This document shows, piece by piece, positions 43,723 to 51,584 of a stretch of 64,000 bases of DNA. The DNA lies in the NCBI GenBank assembly GCA_030041455.1, contig JASHNV010000058.1, positions 29,606-93,605 on the forward strand, read 5' to 3'. The translations under genes and the position numbers were made by a program. Source of the DNA: Spirochaetia bacterium. Its GTDB lineage: Bacteria; Spirochaetota; Spirochaetia; DAHUYW01. Position 1 is the first letter of the stretch. The number at the start of each line of letters is the position of its first letter. The notes beneath the pieces are model-generated. The model saw only the letters and a list, made by a program, of their open reading frames with translations. It did no database searches and was not told the DNA's origin.

Positions 43723-43739
43723 GAAGCCCGTCGCGAACG

Positions 43740-46181
43740 ATGGACAGCGTTGACGATCGCTTGAGCCTCGCCGCGGCGGCGGCCTTCCAGCGGGGAGTGC
43801 GGGAGGCGGGCGGGCAGGAGATCTGCTGCGTCGGCAAGCTCGACGCCGAGGGCGTCGTGGAAAGCGTCACGGTCACCGCCCGCGGGAACGAGGAGGCGGT
43901 TCCCGCCCTCATGCCCCATCTCGAGAGGGGCGACGTCGTGATCCACAACCACCCGTCCGGGCACCTGAGGCCGAGCGCCGCCGACATCCAGGTCGCTTCC
44001 CATCTCGGCAACCTCGGGATCGGCTTCTACATCGTGGACAACGTCGTGGACCGCGTCTACGTCGTCGCCGAGCCCTACCTCAGGAAGGAGATCGTGCCGC
44101 TTGCGCTCGCGGAGCTCGTCGAGACGCTCGAGCCCGGCGGGCGCCTAAGCGGCGTCATGAAGGGCTACGAGTCCCGCGAGTCGCAGCAGGAGATGCTCGA
44201 ATCGGTCGCGAGCGCTTTCAACGAGGACGCCATCTACGTCGCGGAGGCGGGCACGGGCGTCGGCAAGTCCCTCGCCTACCTCATCCCGGCGATCCGGTGG
44301 GTCGCCCAGAACGACGAGCGGGTCGTCGTCTCGACGGCGACGATCAATCTCCAGCAGCAGCTCGTCGAGCGGGACATCCCACAGGTCCTGCGCCTGCTCG
44401 GAAGCGACGTTCGCACGGCGCTCGTGAAAGGAAGGGGCAACTACGTTTGCCTGCGCAAGCTCGACGACGCGCTCGGCGAGGACTCGCTCTTCAAGGAGGG
44501 CGACGGCGACCTCCTCGCGATACGCGAGTGGGCGAAGACGACGAAGGACGGAAGCCGCTCGGACCTCGCGATCCTTCCCTCCGAGCGAACCTGGTCGAGG
44601 GTCGCCTCGGAGGCGGACACCTGCGTCGGGCTGCGCTGCCGCTTCCGCGAGCGGTGCTTCGTGCTCCAGGCGCGCCGCGAAGCGGCCTCGGCGCAGCTCC
44701 TCGTGGTCAACCACCACATGCTCTTCTCCGACCTCGCGATGCGCCTGTCGGGGGCGGGGTACGAGAACACCGCCGTTCTCCCGCCCTTTCAGAGGATCGT
44801 CTTCGACGAGGCGCACAACATCGAGAACAGCGCGACGTCGTACTTTTCCGAGTCCCTGCACAAGCACGCCCTCGCGCGCCAGGCGGGCAGGCTCTACCGG
44901 GTGAGAAAGGGCAGGCCGCTCGGGCTCGCGAGGAGCCTCGCGCGGCTTGCGCGGGAGGAGGCCGCCGTCGACGAGCTCGCCGCGCTCGTGCGCGACGTCG
45001 TGGAGCGCGCCGAGGCGCTCGACGCGCTCGCGCTCGGGCTCCTTGGAGGCGAGAGCACCGCGCGCTTCAGCGGCGCGATAACCGAGGAGGTGAGGGCGGC
45101 GGTTCTCGATCCGATGAACGAGGTGAGGGCGGTCCTCGTGACCCTCATAAACCGCGTGAGCGACGTCATGAACGGCCTCGACGAGGAGCAGCTCGACTCT
45201 CCGGACGCCTACGAGGCGCGGATCATCTGCGACCGCCTCGGCGCCTTCGCGCGGCTGTGCGAGGCTTTCGGGCGGTTCGACGAGACGCCCGACAAGGTGT
45301 TCTGGGCGAGCCGGAGCGTCTCCTACGACGGGGAGTCCTTCGCGGAGTTCGTCATGACCCCGCTCGACGTCGCTCCCCTCATGCGGGAGGCGGTCTTCGA
45401 GCCCTACCCGACCGTCGTCTGCACCTCGGCCACCCTCACGGTGCGGAACGACTTCGCGTTCTGGCTTTCCCGCGTCGGGCTTGCCGGCTTCGAAGGGCGC
45501 GAGGTCGCCACCGAGCGGCTGCCCTCGCCCTTTCCCTACAAGGAGCGGGTCCTCCTCGGCGTCCCCACCGACGCGCCCGACCCGACCGAGCCGGGCTATC
45601 AGGCCTTCGTGTCCGATTTTGTCGCGCGGGCGCTCGAGGCCTCCGGGGGGAGCGGGCTCGTGCTGTTCACCTCCTACGCGATGCTTCGCGACACCTTCGA
45701 CGCGGTGGAGAGCCGGCTCCGCCCGCTCGGGATCACGGTCTTGAAGCAGGGCGACGGCGACCGCGCGCGGCTCCTCAACCGGTTCACCGCCGACGTCTCG
45801 AGCGTGCTCTTCGCGACGGATTCGTTCTGGGAGGGGGTCGACGCGCCGGGAGACACCCTGCGGATGGTCATCATCTGCAGGCTCCCCTTCAAGGTGCCGA
45901 CCGATCCGGTGATGATGGCGCGCACCGAGGCGCTCGACCGGGCCACCGGGAACTCATTCGGCGCCTACGCGCTGCCGACCGCGGTGATGAGGCTGAAGCA
46001 GGGCTTCGGCCGCCTCATGCGCCGGCAGACGGACCACGGGGTCGTCGTCATCCTCGACCCGAGAGTCGTGCGGAAGAGCTACGGGGCGGCGTTCATCGCA
46101 TCGCTGCCGGAAACCCGCCGGAGCATGAAGCCCGCGCCGAGGCTCCTCCACGACATCGAGCGCTTTTTCTCCGAGCGCTGA
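43740..46181 (+). CDS. DinG-family iron-sulfur helicase fused to an N-terminal JAMM (Prok-JAB) domain
   Basis: An 813-residue protein. Residues about 15-115 form a JAB/MPN fold with a full JAMM metal motif: Glu27 (GGQEICCVGKL), then HNHPSGHLRPSAAD giving His69, His71, Ser79 and Asp82. From about 150 on it is an XPD/DinG-type superfamily 2 helicase: Walker A EAGTGVGKSLAY (about 168), four cysteines for a 4Fe-4S cluster (in NYVCLRK, ADTCVGLRCRF and ERCFVLQ), DEAH-like VFDEAHNIE, and C-terminal motifs LFTSYAMLRD, ATDSFWEGVDAPG and LKQGFGRLMRR. DinG helicases unwind DNA 5' to 3' and resolve R-loops or G4. A JAMM domain would act as a zinc peptidase or, if inactive, as a docking part. Confidence 0.88.
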   Translation: MDSVDDRLSLAAAAAFQRGVREAGGQEICCVGKLDAEGVVESVTVTARGNEEAVPALMPHLERGDVVIHNHPSGHLRPSAADIQVASHLGNLGIGFYIVDNVVDRVYVVAEPYLRKEIVPLALAELVETLEPGGRLSGVMKGYESRESQQEMLESVASAFNEDAIYVAEAGTGVGKSLAYLIPAIRWVAQNDERVVVSTATINLQQQLVERDIPQVLRLLGSDVRTALVKGRGNYVCLRKLDDALGEDSLFKEGDGDLLAIREWAKTTKDGSRSDLAILPSERTWSRVASEADTCVGLRCRFRERCFVLQARREAASAQLLVVNHHMLFSDLAMRLSGAGYENTAVLPPFQRIVFDEAHNIENSATSYFSESLHKHALARQAGRLYRVRKGRPLGLARSLARLAREEAAVDELAALVRDVVERAEALDALALGLLGGESTARFSGAITEEVRAAVLDPMNEVRAVLVTLINRVSDVMNGLDEEQLDSPDAYEARIICDRLGAFARLCEAFGRFDETPDKVFWASRSVSYDGESFAEFVMTPLDVAPLMREAVFEPYPTVVCTSATLTVRNDFAFWLSRVGLAGFEGREVATERLPSPFPYKERVLLGVPTDAPDPTEPGYQAFVSDFVARALEASGGSGLVLFTSYAMLRDTFDAVESRLRPLGITVLKQGDGDRARLLNRFTADVSSVLFATDSFWEGVDAPGDTLRMVIICRLPFKVPTDPVMMARTEALDRATGNSFGAYALPTAVMRLKQGFGRLMRRQTDHGVVVILDPRVVRKSYGAAFIASLPETRRSMKPAPRLLHDIERFFSER

Positions 46182-46189
46182 GCGCTCGG
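46171..46189 (+). terminator. Hairpin enclosing the stop codon of the helicase gene
   Basis: A perfect 8-bp stem (CCGAGCGC with GCGCTCGG) whose 3-base loop is the TGA stop codon. No U tract follows. It may protect the 3' end or help Rho-dependent termination; readthrough transcripts would meet the A-rich end of the groES terminator. Confidence 0.4.
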
Positions 46190-46240
46190 CCGAGATCCAC
46201 GACCCGCACAGGCGAGCGCCCTCGCGCTCCGAAGAAGGGC

Positions 46241-46274
46241 AAAAAAAAGCTGTCGCCCGATGCCGGGGACAGCT
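46241..46274 (-). terminator. Rho-independent terminator of groES
   Basis: On the minus strand a stem AGCTGTC/GACAGCT with inner pairs around GGCAT (46274-46248) is followed by eight Us (46248-46241). It lies 32 bases after the groES stop. Confidence 0.85.
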
Positions 46275-46305
46275 CTCCATGGTCAAGGGGCCGGGTGAAC
46301 GCGCG

Positions 46306-46572
46306 TCAATCCACCACCGCGAGGATATCTTCCCCTTTCACGAGGAGCTTCTCCTTGCCTTCGGTCTTTATGGAGGTTCCCGCGTACTTGTCGTAGATGA
46401 CCTTCTGGCCGACGGTTACCTTGATCTTTTCCTTGTCGTCGCCGATCGCCTCTACGACGCCGGTCTGAGTTTTCTCCTGAGCTGTCTGGGGAATGAAAAT
46501 GCCACCAGCGGTCTTTTCCTCACCCTCCTCGGTCCTGATGAGCACTCGATTGCCTATGGGTTTTATTTTCAT
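46306..46572 (-). CDS. groES: Co-chaperonin GroES
   Basis: An 88-residue GroES, the heptameric lid of the GroEL folding chamber. It shows KPIGNRVLIRTEEGEEKTAG at the start, the mobile loop region TAGGIFIPQTAQEKTQTGVV and the C-terminal VIYDKYAGTSIK and EDILAVVD. Length is slightly below the usual 95-97. The start at 46572 has GGAGG five bases upstream, four codons inside a longer frame. groEL is not adjacent: the gene has its own promoter and terminator and is monocistronic. No CIRCE inverted repeat is visible in its leader. Confidence 0.95.
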   Translation of the reverse strand: MKIKPIGNRVLIRTEEGEEKTAGGIFIPQTAQEKTQTGVVEAIGDDKEKIKVTVGQKVIYDKYAGTSIKTEGKEKLLVKGEDILAVVD

Positions 46573-46629
46573 TTCTGCCTCCACGTGTCATTGAGATGTT
46601 GTATGGGTCGCTCGTACGTGCTTTCCGGA

Positions 46630-46658
46630 AATATACGGACAAATGGTTCGCTGGTCAA
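46630..46658 (-). promoter_or_regulatory. Strong promoter of groES
   Basis: On the minus strand TTGACC (46658-46653), a 17-base spacer and TATATT (46635-46630). The leader to the ATG is about 50 bases. The divergent promoter of the SEC-C gene begins 22 bases away. Confidence 0.75.
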
Positions 46659-46679
46659 GCCATTCGTCGCGGTCTTCAG

Positions 46680-46708
46680 TTGTCGAACGGTCGGCGGGGC
46701 AGTATCTT
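46680..46708 (+). promoter_or_regulatory. Promoter of the TPR/SEC-C gene
   Basis: TTGTCG at 46680-46685, a 17-base spacer and TATCTT at 46703-46708. GGGAAGG lies just before the ATG at 46723, so the leader is about ten bases. Confidence 0.5.
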
Positions 46709-46722
46709 AGCTCGGGAAGGCC

Positions 46723-47397
46723 ATGAAGGAATCCCAGCGCTTTCTCGCCAAGGGTAAGAGCTGCCTCGCGCGGCGCGAAATGGCTCCGGCGCTCGGCAAC
46801 TTCGAGCGCGCGCTCAAGCTCTGTCCGGTCGGGAGCCGGCGTCAGCTTGCGGACATTCTCTTCTACCTGGGCGTTACGATGCTGAAGCTCGGAGACCCCG
46901 ACGCGGCGCTTCGGAGCTTCGCCGCGGGCTCGCGGGTCCTGAAGCGGGCAGGCCGCTGCTACGGCATGGTTCGCCGTCTCGCGAACTGCTACGGCATGGT
47001 CCGCCAGGGTTGCCCCGATGAGGACGACCGACGTGCGTTCTGCGCGATCCAGATGCGCCGCTACCTCCAGACGAAACCCTCCGGACGCATCGGCACTGCG
47101 GCCGAGCGGGACATGGTGGCGGATCTCATTCATGAGCATTGGCGGGGCCTCAAGGAGGCGCATCCCCTAGCGGGACTCGACGCGCAGCGGAAGCTCGCGC
47201 TCTTTTGCGCGGTTACCATCGTGTTCCCGGCGCTCGCGTGCCCCAAGAGCCTCGCCGAGTCGGTCATTCCGGTGAATTTCATCGAAAAACGGCGAATCTC
47301 CGCTGCCGAGCGCTGCTTGTGCGGCAGCGGATTGCCCTACATGACCTGCTGCGGGCGCACCTCGGAGGTCTCGGCGCGCTCAGGCGGGGCAAACTGA
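46723..47397 (+). CDS. TPR-like protein with C-terminal SEC-C zinc motif
   Basis: A 224-residue soluble protein. Residues 1-75 form one or two tetratricopeptide-like helix pairs (GKSCLARREMAPALGNFERA and LADILFYLGVTMLKLGDPDA). The C-terminus carries a SEC-C zinc motif, RCLCGSGLPYMTCCGR, matching CxCGSGxxYxxCC. This motif is found at the end of SecA, where it binds SecB and ribosomes, and in many small proteins that probably bind nucleic acid or protein. A short duplicated segment RCYGMVRRLANCYGMVR (about 78-94) reflects a direct DNA repeat. Function unknown. It lies between groES and a sigma factor gene, with its own promoter. Confidence 0.75.
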   Translation: MKESQRFLAKGKSCLARREMAPALGNFERALKLCPVGSRRQLADILFYLGVTMLKLGDPDAALRSFAAGSRVLKRAGRCYGMVRRLANCYGMVRQGCPDEDDRRAFCAIQMRRYLQTKPSGRIGTAAERDMVADLIHEHWRGLKEAHPLAGLDAQRKLALFCAVTIVFPALACPKSLAESVIPVNFIEKRRISAAERCLCGSGLPYMTCCGRTSEVSARSGGAN

Positions 47398-47454
47398 CAC
47401 AGTTTCGCCGCCGCCGGAACGTTTTGTGTTATATTGACGCAGGTCTCGGCTCAA

Positions 47455-47474
47455 TTTTTCTTGATCAAAAAAAT
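47455..47474. promoter_or_regulatory. AT-rich near-palindrome upstream of the sigma-54 promoter
   Basis: TTTTTCTTGATCAAAAAA, centred on the perfect palindrome TTGATCAA (47461-47468), lies about 65-75 bases before the -24 element. The region 47398-47530 is much richer in A and T than the genome. It could be an activator (UAS) site for an NtrC-type protein or a bend site, or simply a weak terminator of the SEC-C gene. Confidence 0.35.
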
Positions 47475-47529
47475 AAGATTCTAATTCATTATCCAAGAAG
47501 AACTTACCGGTTGGCGTCAGCCATGATCT

Positions 47530-47546
47530 TGGCACGGTCCTTGCAT
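47530..47546 (+). promoter_or_regulatory. Sigma-54 (-24/-12) promoter of the second sigma factor
   Basis: TGGCACGGTCCTTGCAT matches the sigma-54 consensus TGGCACG-N4-TTGCW at every conserved position, with the GG and GC doublets separated by exactly 10 bases. Transcription would start near 47556, and the ribosome site GAGAGGGGGG and ATG at 47570 follow at the right distance. Confidence 0.85.
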
Positions 47547-47569
47547 AACTGAGAGGGGGGAACCGTGAA

Positions 47570-48442
47570 ATGGCAGCTACAAAGAGATTAGAGACCGACA
47601 GCCGCGCAAAGGACGACGAGAACGTCCTCTCCATCTACCTGAAGGAGATCAACCGCATTCCGCTGTTGACGCGGGAGGAGGAGGACCGCTTCGCGCGCCA
47701 GGCGGCGAGCGGCGAGCGCTCCGCGAAAGACATGCTCGTCAAGGCGAACCTGCGCTTCGTCGTGAACGTCGCGAAAAAGTACCAGAATCAGGGGCTTCCG
47801 CTCTCCGACCTCATCAGCGAGGGGAACATCGGGCTCATGAACGCGATCGAGCGGTTCGACGTCGAGAAGGGCTACCATTTCATCTCCTACGCCGTGTGGT
47901 GGATCCGCCAGGCGATCCTGAAGGCGATCTGCGAGAAGTCGCGGATGATCCGCCTGCCGCTCAACCGCGCCAACGAGCTCGTGCAGATCGAGAAGGCGCG
48001 AAAGGAGCTGCAATCGGGGCACGCCGAGGAGCCGGAGATCCGCGAGATCGCGCGGACGGTGAACATGGACGAGGAGCACGTGGCCGATCTCCTGAACATC
48101 TCCCGCGACCTCATATCGCTCGAGACGCCCGTGTACGCCGAGAAGGACTCTTCCCAGCTCGGCGACTTCATCGAGGACAGCGGCTATCCTCATCCCGAGG
48201 AGGTGGTCGTGGACAAGGCGCTTCGCGAGGACATCAACCGCGTGCTGCGCTCCCTGACGCAGAAGGAGTCGGAGATCATCCAATACCGCTTCGGTCTGAA
48301 CGGCAAGAGCCCCCTCTCGCTGAAGGAGATCGGCGACAAGTACAACCTGACCAAGGAGCGGATCCGGCAGATCGAGAAAAAGGCGATCAAGCGCCTGCAG
48401 CATCCTTCGCGATCGCACCATCTCGAGGCCTACACCGCCTGA
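47570..48442 (+). CDS. RNA polymerase sigma-70-family factor, group 2 (RpoS/RpoD-like)
   Basis: A 290-residue sigma factor. It begins with a region 1.2 segment (VLSIYLKEINRIPLLTREEE), then region 2 (ANLRFVVNVAKKYQNQGLPL, then FDVEKGYHFISYAVWWIRQA, with the -10 recognition and melting residues), region 3 (PEIREIARTVNMDEEHVADL) and region 4 (YRFGLNGKSPLSLKEIGDKY and KERIRQIEKKAIKRLQ). It lacks region 1.1 and the large non-conserved region of the main RpoD, so it is an alternative factor of the RpoS/SigB group. The conserved DNA contacts mean that its promoters should look like ordinary -10/-35 elements. The sigma-54 promoter directly upstream implies a relay like Rrp2-RpoN-RpoS of Borrelia. Confidence 0.88.
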   Translation: MAATKRLETDSRAKDDENVLSIYLKEINRIPLLTREEEDRFARQAASGERSAKDMLVKANLRFVVNVAKKYQNQGLPLSDLISEGNIGLMNAIERFDVEKGYHFISYAVWWIRQAILKAICEKSRMIRLPLNRANELVQIEKARKELQSGHAEEPEIREIARTVNMDEEHVADLLNISRDLISLETPVYAEKDSSQLGDFIEDSGYPHPEEVVVDKALREDINRVLRSLTQKESEIIQYRFGLNGKSPLSLKEIGDKYNLTKERIRQIEKKAIKRLQHPSRSHHLEAYTA

Positions 48443-48486
48443 CCTCCCCGCCCGCTCCTGCAAGCAGGAAACTAATTCATTATGCG

Positions 48487-48524
48487 AAAAGCCCTTAAGT
48501 TGACATAAGGGCTTTTTTATTTTA
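48487..48524 (+). terminator. Rho-independent terminator after the sigma factor gene
   Basis: AAAAGCCCTTA and TAAGGGCTTTT pair around the loop AGTTGACA, followed by a T-rich run to 48523. The loop contains TTGACA (48500-48505), which with TACGCT 17 bases on could start the next transcript, so the terminator and the PPDK promoter may overlap. Confidence 0.9.
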
Positions 48525-48592
48525 CGCTTGTGGCATCGTGTTCATGGGCGCGAGATCCCGTAATTTTTGAAACGGAGGCTTTGAGAACGAGT

Positions 48593-51571
48593 ATGGCGAA
48601 AGAGAAGTTCATCTATTTTTTCGGGGCGGGCAAGGCCGAGGGGAACGGCTCGATGAAGGAGCTCCTCGGCGGCAAGGGCGCCGGCCTTGCGGAGATGACG
48701 GCTATCGGTCTTCCGGTTCCGGCCGGGTTCACGATCACGACCCAGGTCTGCGACCTCTACTACAAGAACGGCAAGAAGTACCCGGCGGGCCTGAAGGAGG
48801 AGCTGGAGCAGAACCTCGCGCGGCTTGAGCGCGCATGCGGCAAGAAGCTCGGCGATCCGACCGATCCCCTCCTTGTCTCCGTGCGCTCCGGAGCGGCGAT
48901 ATCGATGCCCGGGATGATGGAGACGATCCTCAACCTCGGCCTCACCGACCGCTCCGTCGAGGGCCTCGCGAAGAAGACCGGCAACCGGCGTTTTGCGCTT
49001 GATGCCTATCGCCGTTTCATCATGATGTACGGCTCCACCGCGATGGGCATCGATCGCGAAAGGTTCGACGAGGCGTTCGACCGCATCAAGGAGCAGCGAA
49101 GCCGACGGAGGCTCGCCCTGCCGTCGTCGCGCAAGGTCAACGACACCGAAGTGAACGAGGCGGAGCTCGACGCGCTCATCAGGGAATACAAGTCCCTCTA
49201 CAAGAGCCGAATCGGCAAGGACTTCCCGCAGGACCCCGTAGAGCAGCTATGGGGAGCGGTAGGGGCGGTCTTCGGGAGCTGGATGGCGGACAAAGCGGTC
49301 ACCTACCGCAGGGTGGAGAAGATCACCGGCATCGTCGGCACGGCCGTGAACGTCGTGCAGATGGTCTTCGGCAACATGGGCAACAACTCCGGAACCGGAG
49401 TCTGCTTCACCCGGGATCCGAACACCGGGGAAAACACCTTCTATGGCGACTATCTCGTGAACGCCCAGGGAGAGGACGTGGTTGCCGGCATCCGCACCCC
49501 CATCAAGCTCTCGGAGTTCGAGAAGGCGGACCCGAAGGCCTACAAGCAGCTCGTTCACGTGCGCTCGACGCTCGAGAAGCACTACCACGACATGCAGGAC
49601 CTCGAGTTCACCGTCGAGGACGGCAAGCTCTACATGCTGCAGTGCCGGACCGGCAAGCGATCGCCCCAGGCGGCGTTCAAGATCGCCGTCGATCTCGTGA
49701 AGGAGAAGCTCATCAGCAAGGAAGACGCCGTCCTTCGCATTAAGGACAAGGACATCGAGGGCATCTTCTATCCGATCATCGATCCGTCGCAGAAGGACGA
49801 CTTGAAGAGGAACTACCTCGTCACCGGAATCGACGCGGTGCCGGGAGCGGCGTCGGGCAAGGTCGTGTTCGACGCGAAGACCGCCGAGGAATGGACCGCC
49901 CGCGGGAACGCGGTCATCCTCGTGCGCCGGGAGACGTCGCCGGAGGACGTCGGAGGCATGCATGCCGCGAAGGGCATCCTGACGGCGACCGGAGGAAAGA
50001 CGAGCCATGCCGCGGTCGTCGCGCGCGGATGGGGAAAGTGCTGCATCGTCGGGTGCGAGAAGCTCAATATCGACTACGGCGGGCGGCTCTTCAAGGTGGG
50101 CGATCGGGTCGTGCGCGAGGGCGACGAGATCACCCTCAACGGATCGACCGGCGAGGTCTACCTCACCGCGCTGAAGCTCGTGAAGCCAGAGCTTCCCGCC
50201 GCCTACAAGACCGTGCTCCAGTGGGCCGACGGCATCCGGCGCCTGAAGGTGCGCACGAATGCGGACACCCCCTACGACTCGGAGCACGCGCGGTCGCTCG
50301 GCGCCGAGGGCATCGGTCTCTGCCGAACCGAGCACATGTTCTTCGACACCCCGGAGCGCCGGGAGGCGATCCAGGAGATGATCGTCGCCGACGACCTCGA
50401 GGCGCGGAAGAAGGCGCTCGCCAAGCTCCTTCCGATCCAGACGGAGGACTTCCGCGGGATCTTCAAGGCGATGAACGGACTGCCGGTCACCATCCGGCTC
50501 ATCGATCCGCCGCTCCATGAGTTCGTTCCGCACGACGAGGACAAGCAGCGCGAGCTCGCCGCGAAGATCGGCGTGCCCTTCGAGAAGGTGAGGCTCCGCG
50601 TCGAGCAGCTGCACGAGGCGAACCCGATGCTCGGCCACCGGGGCTGTCGCCTGTGCATCACCTATCCCGAGATTCTCGACATGCAGGTCTCGGCGATCAT
50701 CACCGCCGCGTGCGACTGCGCGAAGCAGGGCGTCAAGGTCGAGCCTGAGATCATGCACCCGCTCGTCATCGACCGAAAGGAGCTCAAGATTCTCGAGACG
50801 CGCACGCGCGCCGTCGCCGACCCGATCATCAAGGCGTCCGGCCAGAAGGTGAGCTACCTCGTCGGCACGATGATCGAGGTTCCGCGCGCCGCGCTTCTCG
50901 CCGATCAGATCGCCGAGGTCGCCGAGTTCTTCTCGTTCGGGACGAACGATCTCACGCAGATGACGCTCGGGATGTCGCGCGACGACGCCGGCCGCTTCCT
51001 TCCCGACTACGTCGACGAGAAGAAGGCGGGAATCCTCAAGGAAGACCCGTTCCAGTCGCTCGACCAGACGGGGGTGGGGCTCCTCGTGAGGATGGCGATC
51101 GAGAAGGGCCGCTCCACGCGCCCGAATCTCAAGGTAGGCATCTGCGGCGAGCACGGCGGCGAGCTCAAGTCGGTGAAGTTCTGCCACGCTGCCGGGATGA
51201 ACTACGTTTCCTGCTCGCCGTTCCGCGTGCCCATCGCCCGGCTCGCCGCCGCGCAGGCAGTCGTCGAGGAGAGGCTTGCAGCGGCGTCCGCCGCGAAGAA
51301 GGCACGAGCTCCGAAGGCGGCGAAGGCGTCCCGGAAGGCGCCGAAGGCGGCGGCGCTTCGCGCGCGGAAGCCGGCCGCGAAGGGGCGGCCGGCTCGTCGG
51401 CTCGCTGCGGCGAAGGTGGCGGCAAAAAGGGTCCCGGCGCGGAGCTTGACCGCGCGAAAGGCGCGAAAGCAGCAGCCGAAGCGGCCTGCCGCCCGGAGGC
51501 CCGCGGCGCGGAAGGCGGTCGCGAGGAAGCCCGCCGCGAAGCGGAGCGGACGCGTCGCCTCGCGTCGCTGA
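48593..51571 (+). CDS. ppdK: Pyruvate, phosphate dikinase with basic histone-H1-like tail
   Basis: A 992-residue enzyme interconverting pyruvate, ATP and phosphate with phosphoenolpyruvate, AMP and pyrophosphate. The ATP-grasp domain opens FIYFFGAGKAEGNG with LLGGKGAGLAEMTAIGLPVP, the swivelling domain carries the phospho-histidine His472 in GGKTSHAAVVARGW, and the PEP-binding barrel ends MNYVSCSPFRVPIARLAAAQ. Normal PPDK stops near residue 880-890. Here about 97 more residues (897-992) follow, made almost only of Ala, Lys, Arg and Pro with no acidic residue, in blocks such as KAAKASRKAPKAAALRARK. This resembles histone H1 or AlgP tails. Start at ATG 48593 with a distant GGAGG. Confidence 0.95.
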   Translation: MAKEKFIYFFGAGKAEGNGSMKELLGGKGAGLAEMTAIGLPVPAGFTITTQVCDLYYKNGKKYPAGLKEELEQNLARLERACGKKLGDPTDPLLVSVRSGAAISMPGMMETILNLGLTDRSVEGLAKKTGNRRFALDAYRRFIMMYGSTAMGIDRERFDEAFDRIKEQRSRRRLALPSSRKVNDTEVNEAELDALIREYKSLYKSRIGKDFPQDPVEQLWGAVGAVFGSWMADKAVTYRRVEKITGIVGTAVNVVQMVFGNMGNNSGTGVCFTRDPNTGENTFYGDYLVNAQGEDVVAGIRTPIKLSEFEKADPKAYKQLVHVRSTLEKHYHDMQDLEFTVEDGKLYMLQCRTGKRSPQAAFKIAVDLVKEKLISKEDAVLRIKDKDIEGIFYPIIDPSQKDDLKRNYLVTGIDAVPGAASGKVVFDAKTAEEWTARGNAVILVRRETSPEDVGGMHAAKGILTATGGKTSHAAVVARGWGKCCIVGCEKLNIDYGGRLFKVGDRVVREGDEITLNGSTGEVYLTALKLVKPELPAAYKTVLQWADGIRRLKVRTNADTPYDSEHARSLGAEGIGLCRTEHMFFDTPERREAIQEMIVADDLEARKKALAKLLPIQTEDFRGIFKAMNGLPVTIRLIDPPLHEFVPHDEDKQRELAAKIGVPFEKVRLRVEQLHEANPMLGHRGCRLCITYPEILDMQVSAIITAACDCAKQGVKVEPEIMHPLVIDRKELKILETRTRAVADPIIKASGQKVSYLVGTMIEVPRAALLADQIAEVAEFFSFGTNDLTQMTLGMSRDDAGRFLPDYVDEKKAGILKEDPFQSLDQTGVGLLVRMAIEKGRSTRPNLKVGICGEHGGELKSVKFCHAAGMNYVSCSPFRVPIARLAAAQAVVEERLAAASAAKKARAPKAAKASRKAPKAAALRARKPAAKGRPARRLAAAKVAAKRVPARSLTARKARKQQPKRPAARRPAARKAVARKPAAKRSGRVASRR

Positions 51572-51584
51572 TCCCGGGCGGGAC

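Noticed and set aside
46573-46630. CIRCE element in the groES leader
   Set aside because: No inverted repeat of the TTAGCACTC type is present.
48531-48548. TGGCATCGTGTTC upstream of PPDK as a second sigma-54 site
   Set aside because: The GC doublet at -12 is missing at the required spacing.
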